From Datura wrightii (lineage: Eukaryota; Streptophyta; Magnoliopsida; Solanales; Solanaceae): DNA of 64,000 bases. Position numbers and translations under genes: made by a program. Shown one piece after another: positions 1 to 12,823 of the stretch. The DNA lies in the NCBI GenBank assembly GCA_035772735.1, contig JASDFA010000020.1, positions 106,554,001-106,618,000 on the forward strand, given 5' to 3'. Numbering within the stretch: the stretch's first letter is position 1; each line of letters begins with the position of its first letter. Under the pieces are notes generated by a model. The model saw only the letters and a program-made list of their open reading frames with translations. It made no database searches and was not told the DNA's origin.

Positions 1-956
1 ATAAAATATAACCTATTGTGGCAACGTAGTTCTGGGAACCTTGGTGCGCTGAAACCTCGGTCCACTTAGTGCTAAGTCCTACTCCCACAGGATAGTCCTA
101 GACTGACTACTAAGCTGATAGCTCAAAACTGGGGCTCAAGACTAAGTTAGGAATACCTATATGGAAGTACCCCGATAGTCTTATCGGATCAGATTCTGTA
201 ACTAGTGTTCCAAGATTAGTTAGAGCTACTTATATGGAAGCGTCGTAACAGTCCAAAGAAATAACTGTAATATGAAGATGGGGGCCTAAGGATGGTCAGA
301 GCTTCTTAGCTAAAAGTTTCATGACTGCCTAAAGAACCACTTAAATCAGATACTGAGTCTAATATTGATAACTAGGAGGCATCACGGACACCTCAAGGAT
401 TAACTATAGTCAAACAGATCAACTGACATTTTCTGGGCAACACTGAGTCTATCAATCTGAATGAGACTGGACATGTAAGTTTCTGACAAAATTTCCACAT
501 ACACTAATAATATGGGGATTTCAATCTGTTAGAATCAAGCTACAGGGAGACTAGTCCAACCCGCAAGATTTTAATTTCTACTGAGATGGGAACTAGGGCT
601 AAATGATTCTGCTAGATACAATTTCCACAAATTTCAATAAATAGGGAATAATAAAGTAATTAAAATCATGAGGAAGATACTACTCGAAATATTAAAGATA
701 TACGTCTGATAATCTTCTACATTTCGATCCATAGGGCTAAACTGAAAGAGGAGAATAACAAAGACTTTGGGGACACAAGGGAAGAACTATTCCCTTGTTG
801 AATTCCCACATACTTGGTGATGGAAATCCCTGAGAGAATTCCTTGAAAATCTGAGGATAATTCGATTGCCCTAGCTTCTGCTCTGAGTCTTTCTAAAATA
901 GTTCTACATTCTAACTTTTGTGGGGATGTGAGGAATAAAGTAAAAACCAACGGTTA

Positions 957-970
957 CCCCCTATAAAACC
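957..970 (-). promoter_or_regulatory. TATA-like box in A's 3' LTR
   Basis: The minus strand reads GGTTTTATAGGGGG. It lies about 115 bp downstream, in the element's sense, of the palindromic word block, where an LTR promoter is expected. The call rests on sequence and position only. Confidence 0.4.
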
Positions 971-1084
971 CCTGATTAAACTCCAAAATGGCATAGTTTA
1001 GAGTCTAGGAGTTTAGGAAATTACGTAAAACTCCCTAGGAAATTCACAGGAAAATGGACCTTGCCAATCCCCATGAGGCACTCC

Positions 1085-1560
1085 ACGAGTCGGTGAGGTC
1101 AGCGAGGACTCGTGGTGCCCAATCTGATATGCACTAGAAATTTCGTTCAGATTCTACAGTCTGCCAATGACTAACTTCACGAGTCGTCAGGAGACCTACG
1201 ACTCGTGACGTCTGCCATTGCCACTGAACCCAGATTCCTCTTCAGGGGTCACCATGGGCTACTTGACTATCCATTGCCAGTAACCATGACTCGTGGTCAC
1301 CTCCCATCGTCCTTTCTGCTGAAAACCACCTGGGGGTCACCATGGGTCGTGGTGTCCCAAACTAGCCATGGTGAGGACCCGCTAAGTACACTGCCCAAAT
1401 TTTCCAACTTTTAGTCAACCCTTGACCACGATTCACATGATGACTCATGGTGTTGACCACAACTCATGGTCACACCCGTGGTCACTAAAGTTCCCAAATT
1501 TTCAACCAAGTCTGGACCTTTCCCCACGACTACCCCACGGATCATAAGACGACTCATTCT
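1085..1560 (-). promoter_or_regulatory. U3 word block of A (CACGAGTCGTGG-type repeats)
   Basis: Dense degenerate copies of CACGAGTCGTGG and its complement in both orientations, for example CACGAGTCG near 1178, ACTCGTGG near 1108, and further copies near 1200, 1289 and 1435. They are spaced irregularly, so this is not a simple tandem repeat. The block lies between the LTR start and the TATA-like box. Confidence 0.7.
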
Positions 1561-1635
1561 GTGACCTAGTATAAAAAATCTTGTTTTCTCTGTTTCAACT
1601 CTCGTGTCTGATCTTAGGGTTTTTCGGGCATTACA

Positions 1636-1654
1636 ATATCTTTCCCTTGGGAGA
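1636..1654 (-). other. Polypurine tract of element A
   Basis: The minus strand reads TCTCCCAAGGGAAAGATAT immediately before the 3' LTR. This is the plus-strand DNA priming site expected for gypsy elements; B and J have related tracts at the same place. Confidence 0.7.
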
Positions 1655-1880
1655 ATTTGTCCTCGAATGTTGGAAAACATATAGAAAACGGAGAATTGCA
1701 ATCATTAAACTCAAATACTAATCATGAAAGTTAAAAACTATATAGAATGACTACCTCCAAATTGAACTAAATGACTTAATTGAATTCACGAATCATACAC
1801 ACATTCATTAAAATGAAAGAAATTAGGACACGTGGATTGAACATGTAACTGAATAGAGTTTTAGGGAGGAGATTGATACC

Positions 1881-4800
1881 TTAAACTGAAACTGAGCTGG
1901 AAAGAAATAAATGTGGGTATCTAGCCATCATATCTTCTTTGGCTTCCCACCTAGCTCCTTCAACATGATGATTCCTCCGCAAGACTTTGACTGAAGCTAC
2001 TTCTTTGTTTCTCACATTACAAACCTAACGATCAAGGATCTGAACTGGGACCTCTTCATAAGAGAGACTATATTTCAATCCCACACTGTCTAGTGGAACC
2101 ACTGAAGTTGGATCACCGATGCACTTCTTCAATAGTGACACATGGAACACTGGGCGCACAGATGATAACTCTGAAGGTAATTCCAACTCATAGGCTACAT
2201 TGCCAATTTTCCTCAGAATTTTATAGGGTCCCACATATATCGTACTGAGTTTTCCTTTCTTGCCAAATCTCATCACCCTTTTCATGGGTGAAATTTTTAG
2301 ATAAACCCAGTCATCCACTACAAATTCTAATTGTCTTCTCACATCAGCATAAGATCTTTGATGGCTCTGAGTTGTTTTCAATCTTTCTTAGATGAGTTGT
2401 ACTTTTTGCATAGCTTAATGGAATGAGTCTGGCCCGATTAGAGTAGCTTCACCAACCTCAAACCACCCGATAGGAGATCTACACCTCTTACCATACAATG
2501 CCCCAAACAGGGCCATCTGGATACTGGAGTGGTAGTTGTTGTTTTATGCAAACTTGATGAGAGGCAAGTGATCATCCCAAATGCCATTGAAATTGATCAC
2601 ACATGCTCTCAATATATCTTCTAAGGTCTAAATAGTCCACGTATCTTGTCCATCTGTCTGTGGGTGAAAAGTTGTGTTGAGCTTGACCTGGGTACCGATT
2701 CCCTGTGGAAAAGACTTCCAAAAATGCAAGGTGAACTGGGTACCTCTATCTGAAATAATGGACAAGGGAATACCATGAATTCTGAACAACTCCAGAATAT
2801 AAGCCTGGCATAATCCTCAGTTGAGTCTGTAGATTTAACTGGGAGGAAATATGCTGACTTAGTCATCTGGTCTACTATCACCCGGATTGAGTCATGTTGT
2901 CGATGAGTCTGAGGTAGACCTATAATAAAATCCATATTTACTTCTTCCAACTTCCATGTGGCTATGTTGATATCTTGAGTTATACCTCCCGGTCTCTAGT
3001 GTTCTACTTTGACCTGCTGGCAGTTCAGGCACTTAGCTACAAATTATGTGACGTCTCTCTTCATGTCGTTCCACCAGTAAATATCCCATAAATCACGATA
3101 TATCATAGTAGCACCTAGGTGGATGGAATATTTCAAACTGTGTGCTTCAGCCAGTATCTGCTCTCTCAACTCACCTACATCTGGTATGCACAACCTACCT
3201 TGGAAACGGAGTACACCATCTCCCCCTTGGGAGAAAGCCTCCACTTCTTTTATGAGAACCTCCTCCTTCAGCTTCAGCAATATGGGATCTTCATCCTGCC
3301 TTGACTTAAGTTCAACTACCAATGAAGGAATATGACCTACTCTGCACAACTACTCCATCCTCAGCTGTATCAACCAGCTGCACTCCCAGCTGAGCTAACC
3401 TGTGGAATATCCTTTGCCAGTTCCTTTTTGCCCTCTTTAACATGAGCAACACTCCCCATAACATCATACTTAGGTCATCAGCCACCACATTGGCTTTGCC
3501 TGGGTAATACAACATACTTATGTCATAGTCCTTCAGTAGCTCCAACCATCTTCTTTGATGGAGATTTAGATCTTTCTGACTGAACACATAATGAAGGATT
3601 TTGTGATTGGTGAACACATCAACGTGAGCTCTGTAAAGGTAGTGCCCCATATTTTCAATGCAAACACCATCGTTGCCGACTCCAAGTCATGAGTTGGATA
3701 ATTTTTCTCATGAACCTTGAACTGTCTGGATGCGTAAGATATCACTTTACCCCGCTGCATCAGAATGCAACTGAGTCCAACTCTAGAAGCATTGCATTAC
3801 ACTACAAACTCATATGTTCCTTCTGGTAAGGTCAAAACTAGAAAAGGTAGTGAGTCGAGTTTTCGACTCCTGGGAACTCTTCTCTCACGCATTTGACCAC
3901 TAAAATTTCACTTTCTTCTGAGTCAACTTAGTCAGAGGGGATGCAATAGAGGAAAAACCTTCCACAAAACATCGGTAATAACTGGCTAGACCCAAGAAAC
4001 TTTTGATTTTTGTTAGGGAAGTAGGTCTGGGCCAATCTTTCACCACTACTATCTTTTGAGGATCTACCTGAATACCCTTACCCAAGACCACTTGACCAAG
4101 GAAAGTCATAGAATTCAACTAGAATTTGCATTTGCTGAACTTAGTGAACAACTGGCGGTCTTTGAGCGTCTGAAGCACTATTCTTAGGTGGTTAGCATGT
4201 TCTTCCTCATTTTTGGAGTATATTAGCATGTCATCAATAAATACAATGATGAACATATCTAGATACTACTTAAAGACTCTGTTTATCAGGTCCATGAAAG
4301 CTATGGGGGCATTAGTTAGTCCAAAAGGCATAACCACAAATTTATGGTGACCATACTGAGTTTTGAAAGCTGTTTTCGATATGTCACACTCTCTGACTCT
4401 TAGTTGATGATACCCTAACTTGAGAGCTATCTTGGAGAAACAGATGGCTTCTTGAAGCTAATCGAACAAGTCGTCAGTCCTGGGTAAGGGATACCTATTC
4501 TTGATAGTGACTTTGTTCAACTGACAATAATCGATGCACATTCTGAGGGTACTGTCTTTATTTTGCACGAATAGTATTGGAGCACCCCAGGGAGAGATGC
4601 TGGGTTTGATAAAACCTTTATCAAGAAGGTCCTTTAGTTGCTCCTTTAACTCCTTAAGCTCAGTTGGAACTATTCTGTAAGGAGGGGTAGAGATAGGCTG
4701 AGTGTCTGGGAGAATGTCTATGCCGAAGTCTATTTCCCGCTCAGAAGGGATTTCGGGAAACACGTCAGGGAACTCGCTGACAACTAGAACTGACTGGATA

Positions 4801-5260
4801 GTTGGGGTCTCAAAGCTAGAATCTTTGATCCGAACGAGATGATAAATACACCATTTGGAAATAAGCTTTTTAGCCTTAAGGGTGGAAATAAACCGACCCC
4901 TAGGCATTGAACTACTGCTCGTCCACTCTAAAGTTAGCTCATTAGGGGACTAAAACCTGACGACCCTAGTTCTGTAGTCGATTGAGGCATAACCGGATTG
5001 TAACCAATTCATGCCAAGAATGAGGTCAAAGTCAACCATGTCTAACTCTACAAGGTTAGCTGGAATGACCTTATTAAAAATTGAGACTGGGTAGTTCCTA
5101 TACACCTGGCTGGGTCTAACAAACTTGCCAACTGGGGTGGAGACTGAGAATGCTTCTCAGAGGACTTATGGACTGATATCAAACTGGACAGCTACATAGG
5201 GAGTCACGAACGATAGTATGGCTCCTGGATCTAGTAGGACATACATGTCTAGATGGAAAA
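1881..5260 (-). pseudogene. pol: Element A pol: protease, RT, RNase H, integrase, chromodomain-like tail (broken)
   Basis: Minus-strand polyprotein remnant read in several frames. From the amino end: protease near 5250-4980 with DPGA where DSGA is usual, and ILGMNWL downstream; RT from about 4760, with DKGFIKPSISPWGAP and an intact FIDD catalytic motif near 4230; the RT thumb FLGLASYY near 3980; RNase H near 3760-3560 (RGKVISYASRQ, then a broken continuation); integrase zinc and core region about 3350-2620; and the C-terminal segment DWVYLKISPMKRVMRFGKKG near 2310, ending in SVSV and a stop at 1881. Several stops and frameshifts separate these blocks. Family knowledge assigns it to Tekay/Del chromoviruses. 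It cannot make a working polyprotein. Confidence 0.85.
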
Positions 5261-6488
5261 GGCATAACATGCCCATGACCATGTCAAGTGAGCTCTCATG
5301 ATCCTGACGAGAGGACAAAGCATAAAAACGATTTTGGTCCTGACCGCCATCCGTACCTGAAGTGTTGTCCTACTGAGATGGTGGGCCTGTTGGTGCTGCT
5401 GAAGCGATGGATTATGATCTCCCCCATCTTGCTTACGTGCATTCTTTGAGCCGATGACGAAGTTGTCCACACCCGAATAGCCCTCTCGGCCCTGAAGGCA
5501 TTCTCTTAGATGGTTCTTTCCACACTTAGGGCAAGCTAGGTAACTGTAGCGATTACTAGTGCTATGACTCTAGTATTGTGAGCCAGATGCTCTACTCCTC
5601 TGATCCTTGTGGGACTGGAAAGTAAGGGCACTAGTTGAAGTGGGTGCTGGAGCCCTCTACTGTTGTTGTTGCTACTTCTGCTGTGGGCGGATACTACCTC
5701 CAAATCTATTGTGGCCATAATCTGACTGGCCGGTTCTTGCCTGTTTGTTCTCCTGCTCCAAGTCTTATAATTTTTATGCCTCAATTTGCTGGGCATGAAC
5801 TATGGGTTGGATAGATCAATGTCTATAATAAGTATTGCAGTCCTGCACTCCTTTAGGACCAAGTTTGACACTCCATTAACAAATTTTAGCATACGAGCCC
5901 TTGGCTCGGCTACCATCTCTGGAGCATATTTAGGCAACCTTGTGAACTCTAGTGCATACTCTTCACCATTCGATTTCCCTAGTTTAGATTCATGAATTCA
6001 GCCACTTTAGCCTCCCTAAGCTCCTAGGGGAAGAATAGGTCCAGGAAGGCTGTAGTGAACTCCTCCCATTCCATCGGTCCTGCTCCCGCTGGTCTCCCCT
6101 CCTTCCACTGTTCGTACCAGATTTGGGCCACCCCTTTCAGCTAATAGGCAGTCAGGTCGGCACTCTCAGATGAGCTGACACCCATAATTTGGGTGATTTT
6201 TCTAATCTTATCCATGAACTCCTGTGGGTCCTCTCCCACCTTAGATCTGTGGAAACCTAGAGGGTTCATCCGAGTGACGTCCCGAACTCGGGCAGCTGCT
6301 ACGAACCCATTATTATTGACTGGAACCACCTGTTGGTTCACCTGATTTGTGACTGTCTGTGCATGCAGCTGGATAGCCACTCTGAACTCTATGGAGGACA
6401 CTAAGTCATCCTGAGTGGCTGCTGGAGCTGGTGGGGTAGGTCGGTGAGCATTACTGGCCCTTCTTCCATTACCACGTCACGGAGGCAT
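5261..6488 (-). pseudogene. gag: Element A gag (broken)
   Basis: Minus-strand capsid gene remnant. The start codon at 6488 begins M-P-P and is followed at codon 4 by TGA where related copies read arginine. Downstream are FRVAIQLHAQTVTNQV, AAARVRDVTRMNPLGFH and EDPQEFMDKI, typical of chromovirus gag, then frameshifted pieces. One zinc knuckle, CPKCGKNHLREC, lies near 5530-5490. Gag would form the particle that packages element RNA. This start was chosen because the MPPR-type start sits about 200 bp below the primer site in A, B, C and J alike. Confidence 0.8.
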
Positions 6489-6692
6489 GATTTTCACTGA
6501 AATGAAATAGAGCACGATTTAGAAGAACATTTCTAGAATTGAATTTCAATGCACGATAAAGAGTATGAATAAAAGAGAGTTTTCCTAATAATATCTTGTA
6601 GCCTCCCCGTCATAAGTGTGGCACGCTTCACACCAATGAAAAGGACTCTACTCGACGCGGCTTTCAGACATCCTAGGATACTCTAAACCTAG

Positions 6693-6705
6693 TGCTCTGA
6701 TACCA
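6693..6705 (-). other. Primer binding site of element A
   Basis: The minus strand reads TGGTATCAGAGCA just inside the 5' LTR. This is the usual complement of the 3' end of initiator methionine tRNA, used by Tekay-type gypsy elements to start minus-strand DNA. Confidence 0.8.
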
Positions 6706-6709
6706 AGTT

Positions 6710-6938
6710 TGTCAAGCCCCAAGTCTATACCCTGGATGAGACACGGTACTTGGAGTCACAAGTAACTCATAGTCAACCCATAGTCTATCATAACACTGGC
6801 ATTCTAAGTAAAAACATAGAGGAAGCTTTAAAATAGTAAAATAAAACATTTATGAAGAAGAATGAAATCTTAAAGTTTTACTACACCTAAAACAAAACTA
6901 AGAATTTGAATTTGTGTCTGTGTCTGAAAACCATTATC
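6710..6938 (-). repeat. 5' LTR of element A, primer-proximal remnant
   Basis: It starts TGTCAAGCCCC (CA end on the minus strand) next to the primer site and aligns with B's LTR at 17411 and 24609. Homology stops near 6938, where plus-strand J LTR sequence begins. The rest of this LTR resumes at 15191 after J. Confidence 0.75.
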
Positions 6939-7966
6939 CGGTCCCATGGCTAGTCTTACGAATTTACAAGCATGTTATGATTATCACGATTTAACAATCC
7001 ATGCATGTCATGTATGAATTTCTATGAGCACATGCATGTTTTGGGAGTAGTACTTAACACTGAGTAGGTTCAGGGCCCAGGTTACGCCCCCAAATCTCAG
7101 AACTACGTGTCACCGTAGGTATGTTTAAACCTCCTCAGTGACTGTCCTCTATACCCTATGGGGTCTTCATGAGTGATATCACTCCTTTCATGGTTCTACC
7201 CTTAGCAAGGTATGAGCTGCCTCCCGACTAGGTTTACAGGTCAGGCTCCATATGTGCTCATATGAGGTATGTCGGTTATAGAAATCTCCCACTGTTCCTC
7301 ATTGTTTGTCATGCATGTTATGATTATGTTTCTTTGCTCAAGACATGTTTATGGAATGCTTTTCTCTCATGTTATGTCTATGATAGGTTTATGAATGTTT
7401 AGAAAACCTTGAGCCTTTTGATATATTTATGATTTTAGTATTTTTGATCATGATGTCCTACCCTTATGACTCTTATGTTTTAAATGTTGATTTTTACTTA
7501 CCTTGCATACCAATACATTCCAAGTACTAACCCGCATATTTTTTATGTTGTATTGTTTTATGATACAGGATTCGATTCTCAGGCTCAGCCTAGCTCTTCT
7601 AGCTTGCTTCCGGTATCATCCCTCAGTCCTAGTTGGTGAGTCCTCATGTTTCGAGGGCCTTATGTTCAGACTTTATCTTTCCTTCATTTCCAGTATGTTA
7701 GGGTTAGTTGGGGTCTTGTCCCTCCAACCCTTCTATTATGACTAGAGGCTTTTCAGACTGTATGTAGTAGTTAGCGTTTATATCTGATTCTTGTATCGTC
7801 CTCTTTCCTATTTTACTTCATGATTTCCTTTATTTCATGTGATTATGTTAAGTCTTCCACTTCATGTGAATAGTTTAGATGTATGCTCCTGCCATGGGTC
7901 AACTTGGGGTGTTTTAAGGCTCCTTGTCCCGTGTTTACGATCCGGGTGTACTCTTGGGTTGTGACA
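6939..7966 (+). repeat. 5' LTR of element J (first ~1.1 kb missing)
   Basis: Matches 14165-15190 of the 3' LTR closely by eye, starting at CCGGTCCCATGGC and ending GTTGTGACA next to the primer site. The part holding the TATA-like box and word block (13069-14164 in the 3' copy) is absent, so this LTR cannot promote transcription in the normal way. Confidence 0.85.
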
Positions 7967-7970
7967 AACT

Positions 7971-7983
7971 TGGTATCAGAGCC
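7971..7983 (+). other. Primer binding site of element J
   Basis: TGGTATCAGAGCC four bases after the LTR end TGACA. It matches the initiator methionine tRNA primer site usual for this clade. Confidence 0.85.
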
Positions 7984-8172
7984 ATAGGTTTGAAGTGTCC
8001 TAGGCAGTTTGAAGGCCACGTTAAGTAGATCTTTTTCATGGGTGTGAAGCCCGCCACACATGATGAAGAGACTACTAGATGTTTAGGAAATGTTCCCATC
8101 TTTCATGATCTATGTCATGCAGTGAAAGTCTTTCCATCCTTCTAATTCGTGCTATTCACATTTACAGAAATC

Positions 8173-9115
8173 ATGCCTCCACGCCAAGTGAACGTCTGAA
8201 GAACTGGAAATGGCAATGATCATCAGAGAGACAATGGTGATGGGCATCAACCAACCCCACTAGTTCACGAGGAGCACGCACCAGAGCCAGCTGCCCATGC
8301 TGAGTTTAGGGCAGTGGTTCATATGTTGGCATAGGCCATGGATGCCCAGGTTCATCACCAAACAGTGGCACATTACCCTCAAAATGGGAATGCGGCGGCA
8401 GCAAGGGTGAGGGATTTCTTGAGGATGAGCCCTCCTAAGTTCACGGGTTCTATGGTGGACGAGGATCCACACGAGTTTATCAAGGAGATCTTGAAGGTCA
8501 CCCAGGTTATGGGGGTGGAAAATGGGGAGTGTGTGGATTTGGCTGCCTATCATCTCAAGGGGGTCTCTCATATATGGTACAAGCAATGGATAGATGGCAG
8601 AGTAGTAGGATCAGGTCCTATCAGTTGGGATGAGTTCTATATGGCCTTCCTTGATAGTTTTTTCCCTTGGGGAGATGAGGGAGTTGAAGGCAGCAGAGTT
8701 TATCAATCTCAAGCAGGGGAAGATGACAGTGTTAGAGTATTCACTTGAGTTCACTTGCTTGTCAAAGTATGCCCCGGAGTTAGTGGTGGACCAGAGGGCG
8801 CGAGTCAGCAGCTTTGTGGACAGAGTAGACGAGTATATGGAGAAGGACTACAGGAAAGCCATGCTTCACTAGGATAGGCACTATCCCCGTATAGTCATTT
8901 ATGCACAGTAGATGGAGGCAGCCCATATGAGGGAGAAAGAGGCCAAGAGGGCCAGGACTGATAGCTACAGGTTCTCTCAACCAAGGCCAGGAGTTGGGCC
9001 TCACGCGCAGTCTCAGCACAGGTCTACCACAACAGCACCATCTTTATCTAGTACCCTGTTCAGGCCTCGATATGATTAGAGGAGCAGGGCATTAGGTTCG
9101 AGGGGTTAGAGTAGC
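8173..9115 (+). pseudogene. gag: Element J gag, amino part (broken)
   Basis: The start MPPRQVNV is followed at codon 9 (8197-8199) by TGA, where arginine is expected. Conserved gag blocks follow: AAARVRDFLRMSPPKFTGS, EDPHEFIKEIL, LKGVSHIWYKQW (about 8395-8590). A frameshift near 8670 moves the frame to EMRELKAAEFINLKQGKMT and YSLEFTCLSKYAPELV (8680-8790). More in-frame stops lie near 8330, 8870, 8908, 9077 and 9107. The role would be the capsid of the element particle. Confidence 0.85.
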
Positions 9116-10783
9116 ATGCGCATAGAGCGTACATTGCCATCTTGTGCTAGCTGTGGCAAGAATCACCCAGGGAGGTGTTTTGTGGGCTCAGATGCTTGTT
9201 TCGAGTGTGGAAGACCTGGACACAGACTCAGGGATTTCCCCGCAGCCAAATTAGGGGGTGGTGGAGCCCGTACCCTAGCTGCTAGTTCAGCAATTCTAGT
9301 GACACGCCCTCCTCAGCAGGGTGCTTCGACTAGTTCGGTTGGCGGCCAACGCCAGAACTGGTTTTATGCACTTGCCTCTCGACAGGAGCAGGAGACTTCT
9401 CCCGATGTGGTCACGGGTATGTTTCAAGTCTTTCATATTGATGCTTATGCTTTGTTGGATTTGGGAGCTACATTGTCTTTTTTGACACCTTACATTGCTA
9501 GTAGCCTTGGAGTTAGCCCTGAAATTCTGTTAGAATCATTCTCTGTGTCTACTCTGGTTGGTGATTTAGTTGTAGCTAGGCGGGTATATAGAGGTTGCCC
9601 CATTACAATATTTCATAAGGTCACCTCCACAGACTTAGTAGAATTAGCTATGACTGATTTTGATATTATTCTGGGCATGGATTGGTTGCTTACATGTTAT
9701 TCTTTTGTTAATTGTAGAACTCAAACGGTGGAGTTCCATTTTTCAAGTGAGCCAGCTTTAGAATGGAGGGGTAATTCAACGGTACCTGTAGGTCGCTTTA
9801 TCTCTTATCTCAAGGCCATGAAAATGATTTCTAAGGGTTGTATTTACCATCTGATGAGGGTTAAGGATACAGCGTCCGAGAACCCGACCATTCAGTCAGT
9901 CCCCGTGGTATGTGAGTATCCTGAGGTATTTCCAGATGACTTACCAAGTGTTCCTCTAGAGAGGGAGATTGGTTTAGGGATTGATCTTTTGCCCGACACT
10001 CAGCCCATATTGATTCCTCCTTATAGAATGGCTCCAGTCGAGCTAAAAGACTTAAAGGATCAGTTGAAGGATTTGTTAGATAAGGGCTTCATTAGACTGA
10101 GCAAGTCCCCATGGGGTGCACCAATGTTGTTCATCCGGAAGAAAGATGGTTCTCTTCGGATATGTATTGACTATAGGCTATTGAATAAGGACACCGTCAA
10201 GAATAGATACCCATTATCCAGGATTGATGACCTATTTGGTCAGCTTCAAGGTGCCATATATTTCTCCAGGATAGATCTCAGGTTCGGGTATCACAAGCTC
10301 ACGGTTCGGGAGAGTAACATCTCGAAACTCGCTTTTAGGACCCAGTATGGCCATTATGAATTCGTCGTTATGTCTTTTGGAATAACCAATGCCCATGTAG
10401 CTTTTACGGACCTGATGAATAGGGTGTTCAAGAAATATCTGTACCTATTCGGGATTGTGTTCATTGATGACATCCTTATATACTCCTGGAGCAAAGAGGA
10501 GCATACCGCTCATTTGAGTGTAGTGCTTCAGACCCTCAAAGATCACCAGTTGTATGCAAATTTTAGCAAGTGTGAATTTTGGTTAGACTCAGTGGCGTTT
10601 CTGGGCCATGTGGTGTCGAGTGAGGGCATAAGGGTGGATTCTCAGAAAATCGAAGCGGTGAATAATTGGCGTAGACCGGTGAATCCTTTAGAAATTCAGA
10701 GTTTCTTGGGCCTAGTAGGCTATTACCGAAGGTTTGTTGAGGGCTTTTCATCAATTGCAGCCCCATTGACCAAGTTGACTTAG
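9116..10783 (+). pseudogene. pol: Element J gag knuckles, protease and RT (555-codon open stretch)
   Basis: Longest open frame in the window. In order: zinc knuckle CASCGKNHPGRC (residues ~10-21); a second knuckle CFECGRPGHRL whose last cysteine is lost; protease near residues 115-225 with DLGA in place of DSGA and ILGMDWL; the linker GRFISYLKA; RT from about residue 300 with DKGFIRLSKSPWGAP, IDLRFGYH (first catalytic Asp) and FIDD (catalytic pair) near residue 450; thumb FLGLVGYYRRFVEGF; and a TAG stop just before the RNase H region. Related copies read through here, so the stop is a mutation and not a natural end. The first methionine is internal to gag and not a true start. Confidence 0.88.
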
Positions 10784-12823
10784 AAAAAGGTCAAGTTTCA
10801 GTGGTCGGAGTCGTGTGAGAAGAGTTTCCAGGAATTGAAGACCCGACTCACCTCAGAATCTATATTGACCCTACTCGCGGGCACAGATGGATTCTTAGTA
10901 TATTGTGATGCTTCCAGTGTTGGACTGGGGTGTGTATTGATGCAGCGTGGGAAAGTTATAGCATATGCCTCTAGACAGCTGAAAATCCATGAGAAGAACT
11001 ACCCAACCCATGATCTCGAGTTGGCCGCAGTGGTATTCTCTTTGAAGATATGGAGACACTACTTGTATAGGGTTCATGAAGATGTATTCAAGGACCACAA
11101 GAGTTTGCAATATGTGTTCAGACAGAAGGATCTCAATCTTTGGCAATGGAGGTGGTTGGAGCTACTTAAGGACTATGACATGAGTGTCCTTTACCACTCG
11201 GGCAAGGCTAATGTGGTTACCGATGCACTTAGTATGCTCTCTATGGAGAGTGTGTCCCACGTGGATGAGGGAAAGAAGGAGTTGGTGAAGGATGTCCACC
11301 GACTTGCAAGATTGGGAGTTATATTGATCGACTCGACTGATGGCAGCGTTATTATGCAGAATGGGTCAGAATCGTCCTTGGTGGTCGATGTCAAATCTAA
11401 GAAAGATGAGGATCCAACTTTAAGGAAGCTAAAGGAAGTAGTGTGGAGTCAAAAGGTGGAGGTTTTCTCCCAAGGGGGAGATGGTGTGCAGCAATACCAG
11501 GGTCGACTATGTGTTCCGTACATGGATAATTTGAGAGTTTGGATATTACATGAGGCACATGGTACAACATATTCTATCCATCCTGGATCCAAGAAGATGT
11601 ATCGGGACTTGCGAGAAATCTAATGGTGGGATGGTATGAAGAAGGATATTACAGAGTTTGTAGCCAAATGTCAAAACTGTCAGCAGGTGAAAGTCGAGCA
11701 TCAAAGGCCAGGAGGCGTACTTCAGGATATCAACATTCCCACATGGAAGAAGGAAAAGATTAACCTGGACTTTATAACAAATTTGCCCTGCACTCAAAGA
11801 CAGTATAACTCCATTTGGGTTGTTGTGGACAGGTTAACCAAGGCTGCACACTTTCTACCGGTTAAGACCATGGATTCAGCGGATGATTATGCCAAGTTGT
11901 ATATTCGGGAGTTGGTTCGACTTCATGGAGTGCCCTTGTCTATTATTTCAGACCGAGGTACTCAGTTTACCTCTTAGTTTTGGCGGTTTTTTCAGAAGGG
12001 ACTTGGAACTCAAGTCAAGCTCAGCACGACCTTTCATCCGTAAATGGATGGCCAAGCCGAGCGAATCATCCAGACTCTTGAGGACATGTTGAGGGCATGT
12101 GTTATGGATTTTAAAGGTAGTCTGGATGATCATTTTACCTTAATCGAGTTTGCTTATAATAACAACTATCACTCCAGTATCCAAATGGCACCGCTCAAGG
12201 CTCTTTACGAGTGAAGGTGTAGATCGCCCATCGGATTGTTTGAGGTTGGTGAGGCAGCCATTATAGGACCTGATTCAGTTCATGAGGCCATGGTGAAGGT
12301 TCAGTTGATAAGGGCCAGGCTGAAGACCGCTCAGAGCCTTCAAAAATCATATGCTGGCATGAGGAGAAGAGATTTGGAGTTTGATGTGGACGACTGGGTA
12401 TTTCTAAAGGTATCTCCCATGAAGGGAGTCATGCAGTTCGGAAGGAAAAGGAAACTCAATTCCTGCTATGTTGGCCCTTACCGGGTTGTGAGGAGAGTTG
12501 GTAAGGTGGCGTATGAGTTGGACTTTCCCTCAGAGTTATCTTCAGTTCACCTCGTGTTTGATGTGTCACTTTTGAAGATGTGCTTGGGCCATCCAGCTTT
12601 AGTACTCCTAGTGGACAGCGTTGGTCTAAAGGATAGCCTCAGCTATGAAGAAATTCCGATGGAAATCCTAGACCGTCAGGTTCGGAGGCTGAGGAACAAA
12701 GAAGTAGCTTCAGTTAAAGTATTATGGAGAAATCAACATGTTGAAAGAGCTATGTGGGAAGCCAAAGTGGATATGATGGCTAGATACCCACACTTGTTCC
12801 CTACTGGCTCAGTTTCAGTTTGA
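10784..12823 (+). pseudogene. pol: Element J RNase H, integrase and chromodomain-like tail (broken by stops)
   Basis: It continues the previous frame after the TAG. RNase H: YCDASSVGLGCVLMQRGK, DLELAAVVFSLK, DHKSL and VVTDALS (about 10900-11235). Integrase: histidine/cysteine zinc motif ending CQNCQQVK (about 11550-11690), catalytic LDF, ISDRGTQF and GQAERIIQTLE (about 11760-12080). The tail DWVFLKVSPMKGVMQFGRKR leads to a chromodomain-like end, VRRLRNKEVASVKVLWRN and YPHLFP (about 12390-12810). Stops interrupt at 11621 (before WWDG), 11976, 12041 and 12212. The true stop is TGA at 12821. A tail of this type is thought to steer integration to particular chromatin. Confidence 0.88.

Larger units (their letters stand above)
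1..1635 (-). repeat. 3' LTR of element A (partial, left end off-window)
   Basis: On the minus strand it begins TGTAATGCCC at 1635, directly after a polypurine tract, and continues to the window edge. It aligns by eye with B's LTRs: base 1 matches about base 800 of B's 5' LTR (near 25408), so about 0.8 kb lies outside. It holds a TATA-like site (957-970) and a word block (1085-1560). Confidence 0.85.

Noticed and set aside
1205..1701. Frames in the word blocks of A (and at 15377-15739, 19136-19396, 26335-26561)
   Set aside because: These are LTR promoter sequence with repeats; no protein similarity, and not conserved as frames between copies.
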